Shown one piece after another: positions 53,301-62,013 of a stretch of 64,000 bases of DNA. Every line of letters starts with the position of its first letter. Within the stretch, counting starts at the first letter, position 1. The notes beneath the pieces are model-generated. The model worked only from the letters and a program-made list of their open reading frames with translations, ran no database searches and was not told the DNA's origin. The position numbers and the translations under genes were made by a program. The DNA comes from JACMQW01 sp964536965 (lineage in GTDB: Bacteria > Bdellovibrionota > UBA1018), in contig CAZIAL010000007.1 in the NCBI GenBank assembly GCA_964536965.1, positions 33,363 through 97,362 on the forward strand, written 5' to 3'.

Positions 53301-53663
53301 TTACATCTTCGGTGCGTGCGTCCGCACTTCATTCACGATCGCGGCGAAACCCTGAGGGTCGCGGATCGCGATATCGGAAAGAACTTTCCGATCGAGGCGA
53401 ACGGCGGCGACTTTCAGCGCGCCGATGAAACGCGAGTACGAGATATCGTTCGCGTTCAGGGCGGCCGAAAGACGGGCGATCCAGAGCTGGCGGAATTCGC
53501 GCTTCTTCGCGCGACGATCGCGATAAGCGTAGACGCCAGCGCGATCTACGGCTTCCGCGGTACGGGCGGCTTGGACTTTGCGGCCGAGGACAAATCCTTC
53601 GGCTTTTTTGAGAATCTTTTTACGACGTTGGCGGCGTTTAAATCCGCGTTTTGCGCGAGGCAT
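53301..53663 (-). CDS. rplT: 50S ribosomal protein L20
   Basis: 120-aa L20, an early 23S rRNA-binding assembly protein that in several bacteria represses its own operon. Basic N terminus (RAKRGFKRRQRRKKILKKAEG), then the conserved RKREFRQLWIARLSAALN and LDRKVLSDIAIRDPQGFAAIV. It follows rpmI by 60 bp in the classical infC-rpmI-rplT order. Confidence 0.98.
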   Translation of the reverse strand: MPRAKRGFKRRQRRKKILKKAEGFVLGRKVQAARTAEAVDRAGVYAYRDRRAKKREFRQLWIARLSAALNANDISYSRFIGALKVAAVRLDRKVLSDIAIRDPQGFAAIVNEVRTHAPKM

Positions 53664-53723
53664 TGAAAATCTCCTTAGATACTGCTTAAAAAAATAGGTT
53701 TAAATCGACGATCAGCGAGAAGC

Positions 53724-53921
53724 TTAGCAGCCGTATGGCATGCACTCTTCGATGTGCTGTTGGTCGCCGCTGAACACGATGCCACCTGCACGGGCTTTAA
53801 GTTTGCGCTTGGCGCTCTTATTCCCCATGTTGTGGCGCTTGCCTGCGCGCTTGAATTTTACTTTGCCGGTCGCGGTGAAGCTGAATCGCTTCGCGGCGGC
53901 TTTTTTGGTTTTCTGTTTCAT
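53724..53921 (-). CDS. rpmI: 50S ribosomal protein L35
   Basis: 65-aa L35: KQKTKKAAAKRFSFTATGKV, FKRAGKRHNMGNKSAKRKL, ending in the conserved GxxxxxDxxxIxxxMPYG-type tail. The 255-bp gap between infC and rpmI is long and non-coding; it could hold the L20-type autoregulatory leader. A weak minus-strand promoter candidate is TTGCAT (54123-54128) and TAGGTT (54100-54105) with 17-nt spacing. Confidence 0.97.
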   Translation of the reverse strand: MKQKTKKAAAKRFSFTATGKVKFKRAGKRHNMGNKSAKRKLKARAGGIVFSGDQQHIEECMPYGC

Positions 53922-54176
53922 GACTTCCTTTGCCTTCCCCAGCGTGTGCGAACCGCAGCCCCGTTTCCGGAGCGAGTTCCAATTGCTTTAAGGCGTTTGA
54001 CACCGATCGAGTTCCGGCTGGAGACGGACCTACGGGAGCCGCGATATTCCGAAGAACATGCGAGGCACACCCCTTAAAGCGACCTATTCGGAGATCGCTA
54101 ACCTACTGAAGGTGAGATGCCAATGCAACTCCCCAAACAGCACAGCATCAAAATGCGCGCTGCGTTATGACCAGAG

Positions 54177-55049
54177 CTACTCTTTGCCCTTTTCGACGGG
54201 CGGAGTTTTCTCCGCCACAGGCGTCTTTTCGGCCGAATCCTCGGTCTTGGCGATCTTGGCCATTTTCGGTGGCTTTGCCGGCTTGTACTTCGGGTTCGGT
54301 CCGATCACCATGATGAGCTTTTTGCCTTCGAGTTTCGGCGGCGCTTCGACGATCGCCATCTCTCCGAGCTCTTCGATCAGACGGCGCATCGTTTTATAGC
54401 CACCGTCGACGTAGGCGACTTCGCGCCCACGGAACATCATCGTGATTTTCGCCTTATCGCCCTCTTCGAGGAAGGTGCGCACGTTCTTAAACTTATAATC
54501 GAGATCGTGCTCGTCGGTATTCGGGCGAAGCTGGACTTCCTTCACCTTCACGACGACTTGTTTCTTCTTCGCTTCGTGGTCTTTTTTCTTCTTCTCGTAT
54601 TTAAACTTACCGTAATCGAGAATTTTACAGACGGGAGGAGCGGCGTTCGGAGAAATCTCGACGAGATCGAGTCCGGCGTCGCGAGCCATCTGGAGAGCTT
54701 GAGCCGTAGGGGTCACTCCCATCTGGTTTCCGTCTTGGTCGATCAGGCGGACTTCGACGACGCGAATACGCTCGTTCGTCCGATGCTCATCGGTGTTAAA
54801 TTTCGAAAGATCTCGGCGGGGATACCGAGGTGGGCGCGGCTGGAATCCGCCGCCACCGCCGCCGATGCTCGTGCCCGGACTGCGGTTAATCTTAATCGTC
54901 GTACCGCCAGAGGCGGGAGTGATGGTCGTGGTCGTCGTCGGACCGCCTGGACCATTCGGGGTAGGGCCGCCGGTCGAAGTGCCTGCGGAAGAACTGGGAT
55001 TAGAGCCGACCGGGATAATGGAAACGCGTGGTTTAGGTTTAACCTCCAT
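54177..55049 (-). CDS. infC: Translation initiation factor IF-3 with extended termini
   Basis: 290 aa, whereas typical IF-3 is about 170-180. The IF-3 core runs from about residue 87 (HRTNERIRVVEVRLIDQDGNQMG) through the N domain (LDLVEISPNAAPPVCKILDYGKFKYE), the Lys-rich linker and the C domain (LRPNTDEHDLDYKFKNVRTFLEEGDKAKITMMFRGRE). Before it lies an extension of about 85 residues rich in Gly, Thr, Pro and Ser (with a GGGGGG run), and after it a Lys/Pro/Glu-rich tail of about 35 residues. Start at ATG 55049; no alternative ATG precedes the core. Whether the extension is made is open, as IF-3 genes often use rare start codons. Confidence 0.93.
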   Translation of the reverse strand: MEVKPKPRVSIIPVGSNPSSSAGTSTGGPTPNGPGGPTTTTTITPASGGTTIKINRSPGTSIGGGGGGFQPRPPRYPRRDLSKFNTDEHRTNERIRVVEVRLIDQDGNQMGVTPTAQALQMARDAGLDLVEISPNAAPPVCKILDYGKFKYEKKKKDHEAKKKQVVVKVKEVQLRPNTDEHDLDYKFKNVRTFLEEGDKAKITMMFRGREVAYVDGGYKTMRRLIEELGEMAIVEAPPKLEGKKLIMVIGPNPKYKPAKPPKMAKIAKTEDSAEKTPVAEKTPPVEKGKE

Positions 55050-55175
55050 AGATGCTTCTAGAATTCCTCACTGAGTGGTTTATGGAAAATGGACGTGTTT
55101 TCAGGACGGGCTCAGGATGCCCATGCCTGGAATGCATTGTCAAGAATGCGGGACGGCCGGAACGCTTCGATGCGA

Positions 55176-55655
55176 TCAAACGGAGGTTCCGGGGGCCGAA
55201 TTCGTCGATTTCCGAGCCCGGCTCGGCTTGCGACCGACTTTTACTTTCACTCCGACGGCCTTTTCGACCTTTTTCCGGGTCTCGGTCGCCTTTTTCTTCG
55301 CGGCCTTCTTCGCCAGATTCGCCTTTTTGCCCGCCGTGGCTTTCGCATTCGTGAGCAGACGGGTCAGCTCCTTCTTCTGCTGATCGACGAAAGTCTGGAT
55401 CTTCTTCACTTCTCCAGGAATGCGGGCCTGGAGTTTTTCCAGTTCTTTTCGCTCTTTATCGAGAAAACTGCGGAGTTTTGCGACGTCGGTATCGAGGATT
55501 TTTTTCACGTCGCGACCCTGTTTTTCAGCGGCATTTTTCGCTTCCTCGATCCAGCTGCGATCTTTCAGAAGCTTTTCGATCTGGGCCCGCGCCATTTTCA
55601 CGCGTCCAACCAAACTCTTCGCCGTCGTCTTCGTCGTCTTTTTTTCCGTCGCCAT
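55176..55655 (-). CDS. Lysine-rich coiled-coil protein with histone H1-like tail
   Basis: 159 aa. Residues about 20-100 form a charged heptad-repeat helix (LRSFLDKERKELEKLQARIP; IQTFVDQQKKELTRLL). The C-terminal 55 residues are Lys/Ala/Arg-rich (KKANLAKKAAKKKATETRKK and further), resembling bacterial histone H1-like tails that bind DNA or RNA. No signal peptide. It is the first minus-strand gene before infC and probably has its own promoter (extended -10 TGC-TAAACT at 55691-55699). The function is unknown; nucleoid binding is a guess. Confidence 0.8.
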   Translation of the reverse strand: MATEKKTTKTTAKSLVGRVKMARAQIEKLLKDRSWIEEAKNAAEKQGRDVKKILDTDVAKLRSFLDKERKELEKLQARIPGEVKKIQTFVDQQKKELTRLLTNAKATAGKKANLAKKAAKKKATETRKKVEKAVGVKVKVGRKPSRARKSTNSAPGTSV

Positions 55656-55764
55656 TCCTTCGCTACTCCTCTTTCGATTCAGTCGTTCTTAGTTTAGCAC
55701 AGCGGGCCAGTCCAATTAAAGGAAACTCACTTGTGTTTCGGCAGGCCCCCCCCAAAATAGGTCC

Positions 55765-56058
55765 ATGAAGAAACTGACTTTAATGACTCTGACTCTTTTA
55801 GGCGCCTTTTCGATCGCCACCGCATACGGGGACGAAAAGGTGAAAAGTTTCCCGGCGGGCGGCGCGGCCGATATTCTGGAGCCCGCCCAACCGGAACTCC
55901 CGCCCGTAGGCGGCGCGATCGTGAAAAAAGCCGATTGCCGACTGAACACCGGCCGCGTGATCCGGGCGGAAGACCCCGACTATGCGAAATGCCTGGAAAT
56001 GAAAGGCGCCGGCAAGGCAAAGCCCCTTGAAAAGAAAGCGAAGAAAGGCGAGCAATAA
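55765..56058 (+). CDS. Small exported protein of unknown function
   Basis: 97 aa. Signal peptide (KKLTLMTLTLLGAFSIATAYG), then a short mature peptide with two Cys (ADCRLN, AKCLEM) and a Lys-rich end. No domain recognised. AGG lies close to the ATG. The tRNA-Arg gene starts 17 bp after the stop, so the two may share a transcript. Confidence 0.7.
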   Translation: MKKLTLMTLTLLGAFSIATAYGDEKVKSFPAGGAADILEPAQPELPPVGGAIVKKADCRLNTGRVIRAEDPDYAKCLEMKGAGKAKPLEKKAKKGEQ

Positions 56059-56075
56059 AGCTCCACACCGACTGC

Positions 56076-56152
56076 GCGCCCTTAGCTCAGTTGGATAGAG
56101 TAGCTGGCTTCGAACCAGTTGGTCGGGAGTTCGAATCTCTCAGGGCGCGCCA
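56076..56152 (+). tRNA. tRNA-Arg (anticodon UCG)
   Basis: A 77-nt cloverleaf: acceptor GCGCCCT pairs with AGGGCGC, D-stem GCTC/GAGT, anticodon stem GCTGG/CCAGT with loop CTTCGAA giving anticodon TCG, variable loop TGGTC, T-arm GGGAG-TTCGAAT-CTCTC, discriminator G, and encoded CCA. It reads CGN codons, chiefly CGA. Confidence 0.96.
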
Positions 56153-56162
56153 ATTTATCTGA

Positions 56163-56199
56163 AAAGCCTTCCCGAGCTCGGCTCGGGGAGGCTTTTTTT
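56163..56199 (+). terminator. Intrinsic terminator after tRNA-Arg
   Basis: Long stem (AAGCCT and CCCGAG arms pairing with CTCGGG and AGGCTT) with a short loop, followed by TTTTTTTA. Ends the tRNA transcript. Confidence 0.9.
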
Positions 56200-56232
56200 A
56201 TTCAGTTCGGTGAGCGTACCGAGAGCTTCGAC

Positions 56233-56691
56233 CTAAGGCTTATCGAACCCGATCCCCCGCCCCGTCTCGAGCAGGGACTTCAGCCCACTCAGAATGATGG
56301 GCCATCCCCTACGAATTCCGGCTTCGACCTTCCCCCCGGCAAGAAGCCCGTCATGCGTCAGAGTCAGCCGCAGCACTTCTCGCTCCTTCTCGATTTCGAA
56401 GAGGACCCTCGAAAAACCCTCCTCGCGCAGGGCCGCATCCGCTTCCACGCGCCAGGTGTAGGCCAGCGCCTTCAGCTTCTCACAGCGAACGATCTCACCT
56501 TGGTCCGCGAGGCGCCCGTCTTCGGCATAGAATAATACCGACGATCCCGCCTCCCAGCTCGATTCGATACTGTGACCGAACCAATACTTCGAAGTGTGCT
56601 TCGAACTCGTCAGCGCTTCCCAAAGTTTTTCGGGAGTCGCGCGGATATAGGTCACGTAAACGTAGGCGGATTTAGGCGCTTCAGAGGTCAT
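56233..56691 (-). CDS. SRPBCC (AHSA1/START-like) domain protein
   Basis: 152-aa single-domain protein of the Bet v 1/START superfamily: VYVTYIRATPEKLWEALT at the start, KYWFGHSIESSWEAGSSV, then a long C-terminal helix (GWPIILSGLKSLLETG). Such proteins bind hydrophobic ligands or act as small regulators; in many genomes they pair with an ArsR regulator, absent here. It is divergent from map, with 71 bp between the starts. Confidence 0.87.
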   Translation of the reverse strand: MTSEAPKSAYVYVTYIRATPEKLWEALTSSKHTSKYWFGHSIESSWEAGSSVLFYAEDGRLADQGEIVRCEKLKALAYTWRVEADAALREEGFSRVLFEIEKEREVLRLTLTHDGLLAGGKVEAGIRRGWPIILSGLKSLLETGRGIGFDKP

Positions 56692-56762
56692 ACTTTCATT
56701 TTTCTGGGAAAAAACTCATTTCGCAAGCCACCATTTGCCCAGGATCGGGTAGAATTCGGCCC

Positions 56763-57521
56763 ATGAACGTGAAAACCGCGGCCGAAATTCGCCATATGGA
56801 AGCCGTCGGCCGTATCGCCGCCGAGGCCCTCCAGCACACCGGCGGGCATGTGCGCGCGGGAATCACTCCGCTCGAACTCGATCGCATCGCCGAAGACTTC
56901 CTCCGCAGCCGCGATGCGATCCCCGCCTGTCTCGGATATTTCGGGTACCCTCGATCGATCTGTACTTCCGTGAACGAAGTCATCTGCCACGGTGTTCCCG
57001 ACGATCGTCCGCTCCAGGACGGCGACATCATCAACATCGACATCACCGCGCTGAAATTCGGATTCCACGGAGACACCTCTTCGATGTTCTTCGTCGGCAA
57101 CGTCTCCGAAAGAGGGAAACGGATCGCCGACTGCGCACGCGACGCCATGGAAGCAGGCATCCGGGCGATCCGTCACGGTGCCACGACGGGCGATATCGGA
57201 TTCGCGACGGAAGAACTGGTCCGGGCGCGCGGATTTCACGTCGTGCGCGACATCGGCGGTCATGGAATCGGCCGAAAATTCCACGAAGAACCTTTCGTCC
57301 CTTCGTTTGGACGCAAGGGAAAAGGCGCGCGCCTAAAAAAGTGGGGCACGATTACGGTCGAGCCGATGGTGAACGAAACGGATGCCGAGATCATCGAAAC
57401 CGATATCGCGGGCTCCGACATCACGACTTTCACCACTTCGGACGGAACTCTTTCCGCGCAGTACGAACACACCGTCCTCATCACCGACGCCGGCTACGAG
57501 ATTCTGACCCGCGCCGACTAG
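56763..57521 (+). CDS. map: Methionine aminopeptidase, type I
   Basis: 252-aa cytosolic enzyme removing N-terminal Met. Metal and catalytic residues are visible: His in VICHGVPDDRPLQ, Asp in DIINIDITALKFGFHGD (two ligands), His in GHGIGRKFHEEP, Glu in TITVEPMV and Glu in SAQYEHTVLIT. No N-terminal SH3-binding or zinc extension, so a type Ia enzyme. The TAG stop overlaps that of the convergent M23 gene. Confidence 0.96.
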   Translation: MNVKTAAEIRHMEAVGRIAAEALQHTGGHVRAGITPLELDRIAEDFLRSRDAIPACLGYFGYPRSICTSVNEVICHGVPDDRPLQDGDIINIDITALKFGFHGDTSSMFFVGNVSERGKRIADCARDAMEAGIRAIRHGATTGDIGFATEELVRARGFHVVRDIGGHGIGRKFHEEPFVPSFGRKGKGARLKKWGTITVEPMVNETDAEIIETDIAGSDITTFTTSDGTLSAQYEHTVLITDAGYEILTRAD

Positions 57522-58621
57522 TTCGGCAGGTATTCGAATCGGCGAACGCTTTCGTTCCCCGCCTGATCGACCACGCGAAGCTGTCCTTCTCCGCGCGCGC
57601 TTTCCGGCACGGGGAGCCGCACGAGGAAAAGTCCTTCCCCGTAGTTTCCGAAATTCTCGAGTCGGTCGCCCGCCGCGGTCACCACCCGATCGACAAAGAC
57701 GTCGCGAATATCCGGAAAACTCTCGTCAGCCTTCTGAAGGGATTTGCGAAAGTCATGGATGGATCGCTCACCCGACGCGAAACTGAGCTCGAAATAGACC
57801 GGCATCTGGACATAGACGCTTTCGTCTTTCGTATCCGTCGTCGCCACGACCAGCTCGCGGGTCCTCGTCAGAAGTCGTCCACCTTCATGCACATCCACGC
57901 TGCGCCGATTCCCGTTCGGGGCGTAGACTCCCCGAATCGTCGGCGCGAGCGAGTCGGGGATCGACTTCGAATAAGTCTCGGGATTCAGCGTCGCTCCCGC
58001 GGCGGTGTAGATATTGTAATGGACGTGATCGTAATCCGAAGGCCAGCGCGCCACATAAGCCAGCAACTCTCCGGCCGCGACCCGAAAACCTGAGCCATTC
58101 AGTTTCGCGACGATCGAATCGGGCAGAGTCATCGGATCGACGTGATGGAGCTCGAAACGATGCCCGTCGTCCGTTAGCACGGCGAGCTCGAAATAAAGCG
58201 AAGGAGTCGGATTGCCATCCCAGAGGCGCTCCCATTTTTCCGACGAGCCGTTCGGAAGAATTCGATACCCGTAATAGAGGCCCACGAGTCGTCCGCCGAC
58301 CGGGGCACGAACTTCGCCGCCGGCCGGAGCGCGAAGATCGCATCCGCCATGATAGTACTGGCCCGTTCCGTAGTCTTGGTGCTGGACGAAATTCTGCGCG
58401 ACCGTATGGGCGCGATCTTCGAACGTGACCGGCCACTCGAGATCCGTCGGTAAAGCGGGGCGCTGCGAGTTCGCGGGAACCGCCCTCCCCTCGCGGCTCG
58501 CCGGACGCAAACCGAGCGCCCGGAGTTCCGATTCGGAAAGCACCCGCTCACTTGCGAGTGCGGCCTGCGAAGAAAGACAGAGGAAGAAAAGGACGAACAT
58601 TCGGCAGAAAAAGGAGTTCAT
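57518..58621 (-). CDS. Exported M23-like peptidase domain protein
   Basis: 367 aa with a signal peptide (RMFVLFFLCLSSQAALA). Residues about 85-215 have the LytM/M23 layout: YHGGCDLRAPAGGEVRAPVGG (H-x3-D metal ligands) and DHVHYNIY (HxH). A C-terminal region of about 130 residues (VDVHEGGRLLTRTRELVVAT; LRVVDQAGNESVRRFEYLPN) resembles an Ig-like or FN3-like beta domain. It is probably a peptidoglycan endopeptidase or an envelope protein that has lost activity. There is no obvious ribosome site. The stop overlaps that of map. Confidence 0.82.
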   Translation of the reverse strand: MNSFFCRMFVLFFLCLSSQAALASERVLSESELRALGLRPASREGRAVPANSQRPALPTDLEWPVTFEDRAHTVAQNFVQHQDYGTGQYYHGGCDLRAPAGGEVRAPVGGRLVGLYYGYRILPNGSSEKWERLWDGNPTPSLYFELAVLTDDGHRFELHHVDPMTLPDSIVAKLNGSGFRVAAGELLAYVARWPSDYDHVHYNIYTAAGATLNPETYSKSIPDSLAPTIRGVYAPNGNRRSVDVHEGGRLLTRTRELVVATTDTKDESVYVQMPVYFELSFASGERSIHDFRKSLQKADESFPDIRDVFVDRVVTAAGDRLENFGNYGEGLFLVRLPVPESARGEGQLRVVDQAGNESVRRFEYLPN

Positions 58622-58713
58622 GGAGGGAGCGTAACGCGAATTCGCGGGGACGCAAATTTTCCTAGGCCCCCTGGGGAACCGAACCCTTCGTTCATTCCTA
58701 CTCGTCCAAGTTG

Positions 58714-60147
58714 TTACTGGACCGGAACGGACTGACGCGAGCCCGGCTTTCCGTATTTATGTTCGTCGCCACCCATATTATTCCAGTTGCCGTCGTCGGT
58801 CTCGGCTGGGGTTTCGTCGATCTTTTTCACGCCCGTCGTATTCGCGACTCCGGTGGACTTCGCGATACACGCGTCCGAGTCCGGAGTGAACTTCGAACCG
58901 TAGAAGGTCAGCGTCGTGAACTGGTACGGCTGGAAAATCACCGTCGCGAGATTCGTATCGCAGCAGGCGCGAAGGTTTTCGAGGGTTTCCGCTTCGGTGG
59001 CGCCGCGCACTGGGGTCGGGTCTTTGCCCGCGAAAATCGCTTTCGCGTTCGCCGCAAGTGCCTTTTCCATTTGCTCGGGCGTGAACTTCCTCGCCGCGAG
59101 GGTGCGATAGCTAATATCGGCTTTAGGGCCGACCGCCACTTCCCCTTTCGGAGGCACGGTCAGCGCGCCTTCGAAATCGAGAGATTTCAGATCGAGGGGA
59201 TTTTCTCCGTTTTCGTTCCCGATCGAAAGATTCGTGAAGAAGTGGGCCGATGCGTTTTTGCTCCGTTGCTCCGCCAGCTGCGCGGGAGTCAGACCCGTCT
59301 TCGAATGCGGGACTTTCGAGGCGTGGCTCGTCGCTTCGACCTTATAGATCTTATACCCGGCCTGGGCGATCCGATCGGCCACCGCGCGGGTTTTCAAATA
59401 GAACAGATCCTGCACCTTGGTCTCGAACTCCTGGGAGCCGACGAGAGTCGAAGATCCGATCGGAAAATGAACCGCGACCGTTTCTTTGAGCGGCGCGTCC
59501 TCGCGCGTCCAGCAGGCCAACTCTTTCCGTTTCTCGGCTTCCGTCATCCCGATGGGTGGGATCGGAGACGGAGAGGGCGATGGAGACGGCGTCGGCGAAG
59601 GATTCCGCGAAGGAGCCTTGTCGCCGGTGATCTTTTCGTACTTCGCCTCTTTGCGTTTCACGGCGTTCTTTTTCGAGACGATCTTCGCTTCGAGCGCATC
59701 GATGGTCTGGTTAATTTCGGCGATCTCTTCCGGCGACTTGCCGGCTTTCGATGCCTGCAGTTCGTCGATATCCTCTTCGAGCTTCTCGATGCGGCGCTCT
59801 TTCTTTACGATTTTGCGGTACTTCTTCCCGCCGCGGTTCACCTGGGACCGAACTTCGCGATACTCGGGCAGGATCGCATCGAGTTCCGCCTGCTTCGCGG
59901 CGACGACGCCTTCGTCCTGGATGTCGCGGATTTCACGCCGAAGCAGATCGACTTTCGGCTGCAGTCGGCAGAGGCGAATCAGCGCCTTTTCGAAATTGGA
60001 GCCCACCTGCGGGCGCTCCGTTTTATGCAGACACTCCGCCCGGTCGGCATCGGTCACCTCGTCGTCGGCTTTCGCCATCCCCGGCAGCCCATTCGCGAGC
60101 GCCATAGCAACGATCCAGGCCCCAATTTCTCTCTTTTTAGAATGCAT
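58714..60147 (-). CDS. Envelope protein with coiled coil, Pro-Ser linker and OmpA-like region
   Basis: 477 aa. Signal peptide (IGAWIVAMALANGLPGMAKA), then a long coiled-coil region (about 50-165; KIVKKERRIEKLEEDIDELQ), a (SP)n-type linker (about 175-195, SPTPSPSPSPSPIPP), and a C-terminal domain whose start (VAVHFPIGSSTLVGSQEFE) and later KIYKVEATSHASK resemble OmpA-family peptidoglycan-associated domains. This assignment is tentative, as the usual NxxLSxxRA motif is only partly matched (LAEQRSKNASAHF). GGAGAGG 5 nt before the ATG at 60147 fixes the start. Confidence 0.72.
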   Translation of the reverse strand: MHSKKREIGAWIVAMALANGLPGMAKADDEVTDADRAECLHKTERPQVGSNFEKALIRLCRLQPKVDLLRREIRDIQDEGVVAAKQAELDAILPEYREVRSQVNRGGKKYRKIVKKERRIEKLEEDIDELQASKAGKSPEEIAEINQTIDALEAKIVSKKNAVKRKEAKYEKITGDKAPSRNPSPTPSPSPSPSPIPPIGMTEAEKRKELACWTREDAPLKETVAVHFPIGSSTLVGSQEFETKVQDLFYLKTRAVADRIAQAGYKIYKVEATSHASKVPHSKTGLTPAQLAEQRSKNASAHFFTNLSIGNENGENPLDLKSLDFEGALTVPPKGEVAVGPKADISYRTLAARKFTPEQMEKALAANAKAIFAGKDPTPVRGATEAETLENLRACCDTNLATVIFQPYQFTTLTFYGSKFTPDSDACIAKSTGVANTTGVKKIDETPAETDDGNWNNMGGDEHKYGKPGSRQSVPVQ

Positions 60148-60254
60148 AAGCACCTCTCCAATCGAACTGATCGGCGAGAACGCGACGAACTATAGAAAAA
60201 CCCTCGCGAAATCCGGGCCAGGAAGGAAAAATCGACTGCCGACGAAAGCGGTCG

Positions 60255-61973
60255 TCAACGTTCTGACAACGGAATCCGCTGATCCCAGACCTTCGCGATC
60301 GGCACTCGGCGGCCCACCCCGAAGGCTTTCGAAGAAACTTTCAGAACCGGCGCGCCCTGACGGCGCTTATATTCGTTGAGCTCGATCCGCCGAAGAATAT
60401 CGGGAACCCAGGCCCCGTATTTCTTTACGAGTTCGGCGACCGGAGTCGCTCGCTCGAGGTAATCCACCAGCATCGGATCGAGCTCCGCGTAAGGCGGCAG
60501 CGTGTCCTGGTCCTTCTGATCGGGCTTAAGCTCCGCCGAGGGGGCCTTCGTGAGCGTGCCCTCGGGAATCGGTGCAGGTAAACCGTCTCGGATCGCCCAT
60601 TCGTTCAGCTTTCGGGCGATGTCGTACACCCGCGTTTTCACCACATCGCCGATCGGTGCGATCGCGCCGCACATATCGCCGTAAAGCGTGCAGTAGCCGG
60701 TCGCGATCTCGGATTTATTCCCGGTCGTGAAGACGAGCGCGCCGTAGTGGTTCGAAAGCGTCATGAGGATCATCCCGCGCAGGCGCGACTGGAGATTCTC
60801 CTGTGCGATTTCCGAAAGTCCCTGCCGCGCCTCTCCGACTTCGCGATTCACGGTCGAGAACAGAAACTTGATCGGCCGCACTTCGAACGGAATACCGAGA
60901 TTTCGCGCGAGCGCTTCCGCATCGGAAAGCGAATGCGTGCTCGAATACTGGGAAGGCATCGCGACTCCGAAGACATTGCCGGGACCTAACGCGCGCACGG
61001 CAAGCGTCGCGACGACCGCGGAATCGATCCCGCCGGAAAGTCCGAGGATTCCCAGGCTGAAACCGGTCCGCGAAAAATACTCCGCGATGCCGTGGACCAG
61101 ACCGCGGACGAGCACCTCGAGCTCGTCGGGCGCGGAGTCCTCGCGGATCGAGTCGCTCTCCGCATCGAATCGGGCCCGATCCGTGTCGTAAATCGCGAAC
61201 GCCTGACGAAAGGCCGGGAGACGTCCTCGCATCTCTCCTTTCGCCGAAATCGCGAAGCTCGCGCCATCGAAGAGGATGTCGTCGGTGGCACCCACCTGAT
61301 TCACATAGAGGAGCGGAAGCGAATGGTCGCGGGCGATTTCGGCGTGCAACGTCTCGCGCCGGTCGCGCTTGTCGTACTCGTAAGGCGAAGCGGAAAGCGA
61401 GATCAGCAGGTCCGGACCGAGTTTCGCGAGGGTCTCGATCGGAAGTTTGCCGTAGATTCGGCGGCCCAGGACCGAATCCGCGCCCCAGAGATCCTCGCAG
61501 ATCGCGAAAGCGATCTTGCATGATTTTCCGGAGCCATCCTTCGTCTCCCAGACCGCGTGCGAATCCGCAGGCTCGAAATAGCGGGCCTCGTCGAAGACGT
61601 CATAGGTCGGAAGCAAGGTCTTCGCCTGGGTGAAGACGATCCGCCCGTTCTCGAGGACCGAGATGCAGTTCCGGGCCGCTCGGCCGGAAGCACCCGAATT
61701 ACGCGCGACATGTCCGACGGCGAGCGCGGTCGATTTACCGAGGGTGAGTTTCGCGAGTTTCGTCAGTGCCGCTTCGGTACGATCGAAGATTTCGGGGCGG
61801 TCCAGAAGATCGTGGAGCGCGTAACCCGAGACGGAAAGTTCAGGCGTTAAAAGCAGACGGGCCGGCGTCCCCGATTCGGGGGCGCAGGCCCGTTCATAGG
61901 CAAGGGTGATCGCGGCGACATTCTTTTCGAAATCGCCGACGATGGGCGCGATCTGGGCAATTGCGATGCGCAT
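60255..61973 (-). CDS. nadE: Glutamine-dependent NAD+ synthetase
   Basis: 572-aa two-domain enzyme making NAD from deamido-NAD. The N-terminal nitrilase-type glutaminase has the E-K-C triad (E45 in LTPELSVSGY, K118 in TQAKTLLPTYDVFDEARYF, C159 in FAICEDLWG). The C-terminal synthetase has the P-loop GLSGGIDSAVVATL and FTTGNKSEIATGY. It works in the cytoplasm, taking ammonia through an internal tunnel. Third of four tightly spaced minus-strand genes sucC-sucD-ndk-nadE. Confidence 0.96.
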   Translation of the reverse strand: MRIAIAQIAPIVGDFEKNVAAITLAYERACAPESGTPARLLLTPELSVSGYALHDLLDRPEIFDRTEAALTKLAKLTLGKSTALAVGHVARNSGASGRAARNCISVLENGRIVFTQAKTLLPTYDVFDEARYFEPADSHAVWETKDGSGKSCKIAFAICEDLWGADSVLGRRIYGKLPIETLAKLGPDLLISLSASPYEYDKRDRRETLHAEIARDHSLPLLYVNQVGATDDILFDGASFAISAKGEMRGRLPAFRQAFAIYDTDRARFDAESDSIREDSAPDELEVLVRGLVHGIAEYFSRTGFSLGILGLSGGIDSAVVATLAVRALGPGNVFGVAMPSQYSSTHSLSDAEALARNLGIPFEVRPIKFLFSTVNREVGEARQGLSEIAQENLQSRLRGMILMTLSNHYGALVFTTGNKSEIATGYCTLYGDMCGAIAPIGDVVKTRVYDIARKLNEWAIRDGLPAPIPEGTLTKAPSAELKPDQKDQDTLPPYAELDPMLVDYLERATPVAELVKKYGAWVPDILRRIELNEYKRRQGAPVLKVSSKAFGVGRRVPIAKVWDQRIPLSER

Positions 61974-62013
61974 CTCGTGTAGGCCGCCTACGGCGACACT
62001 CCGCCGTCCGGTA

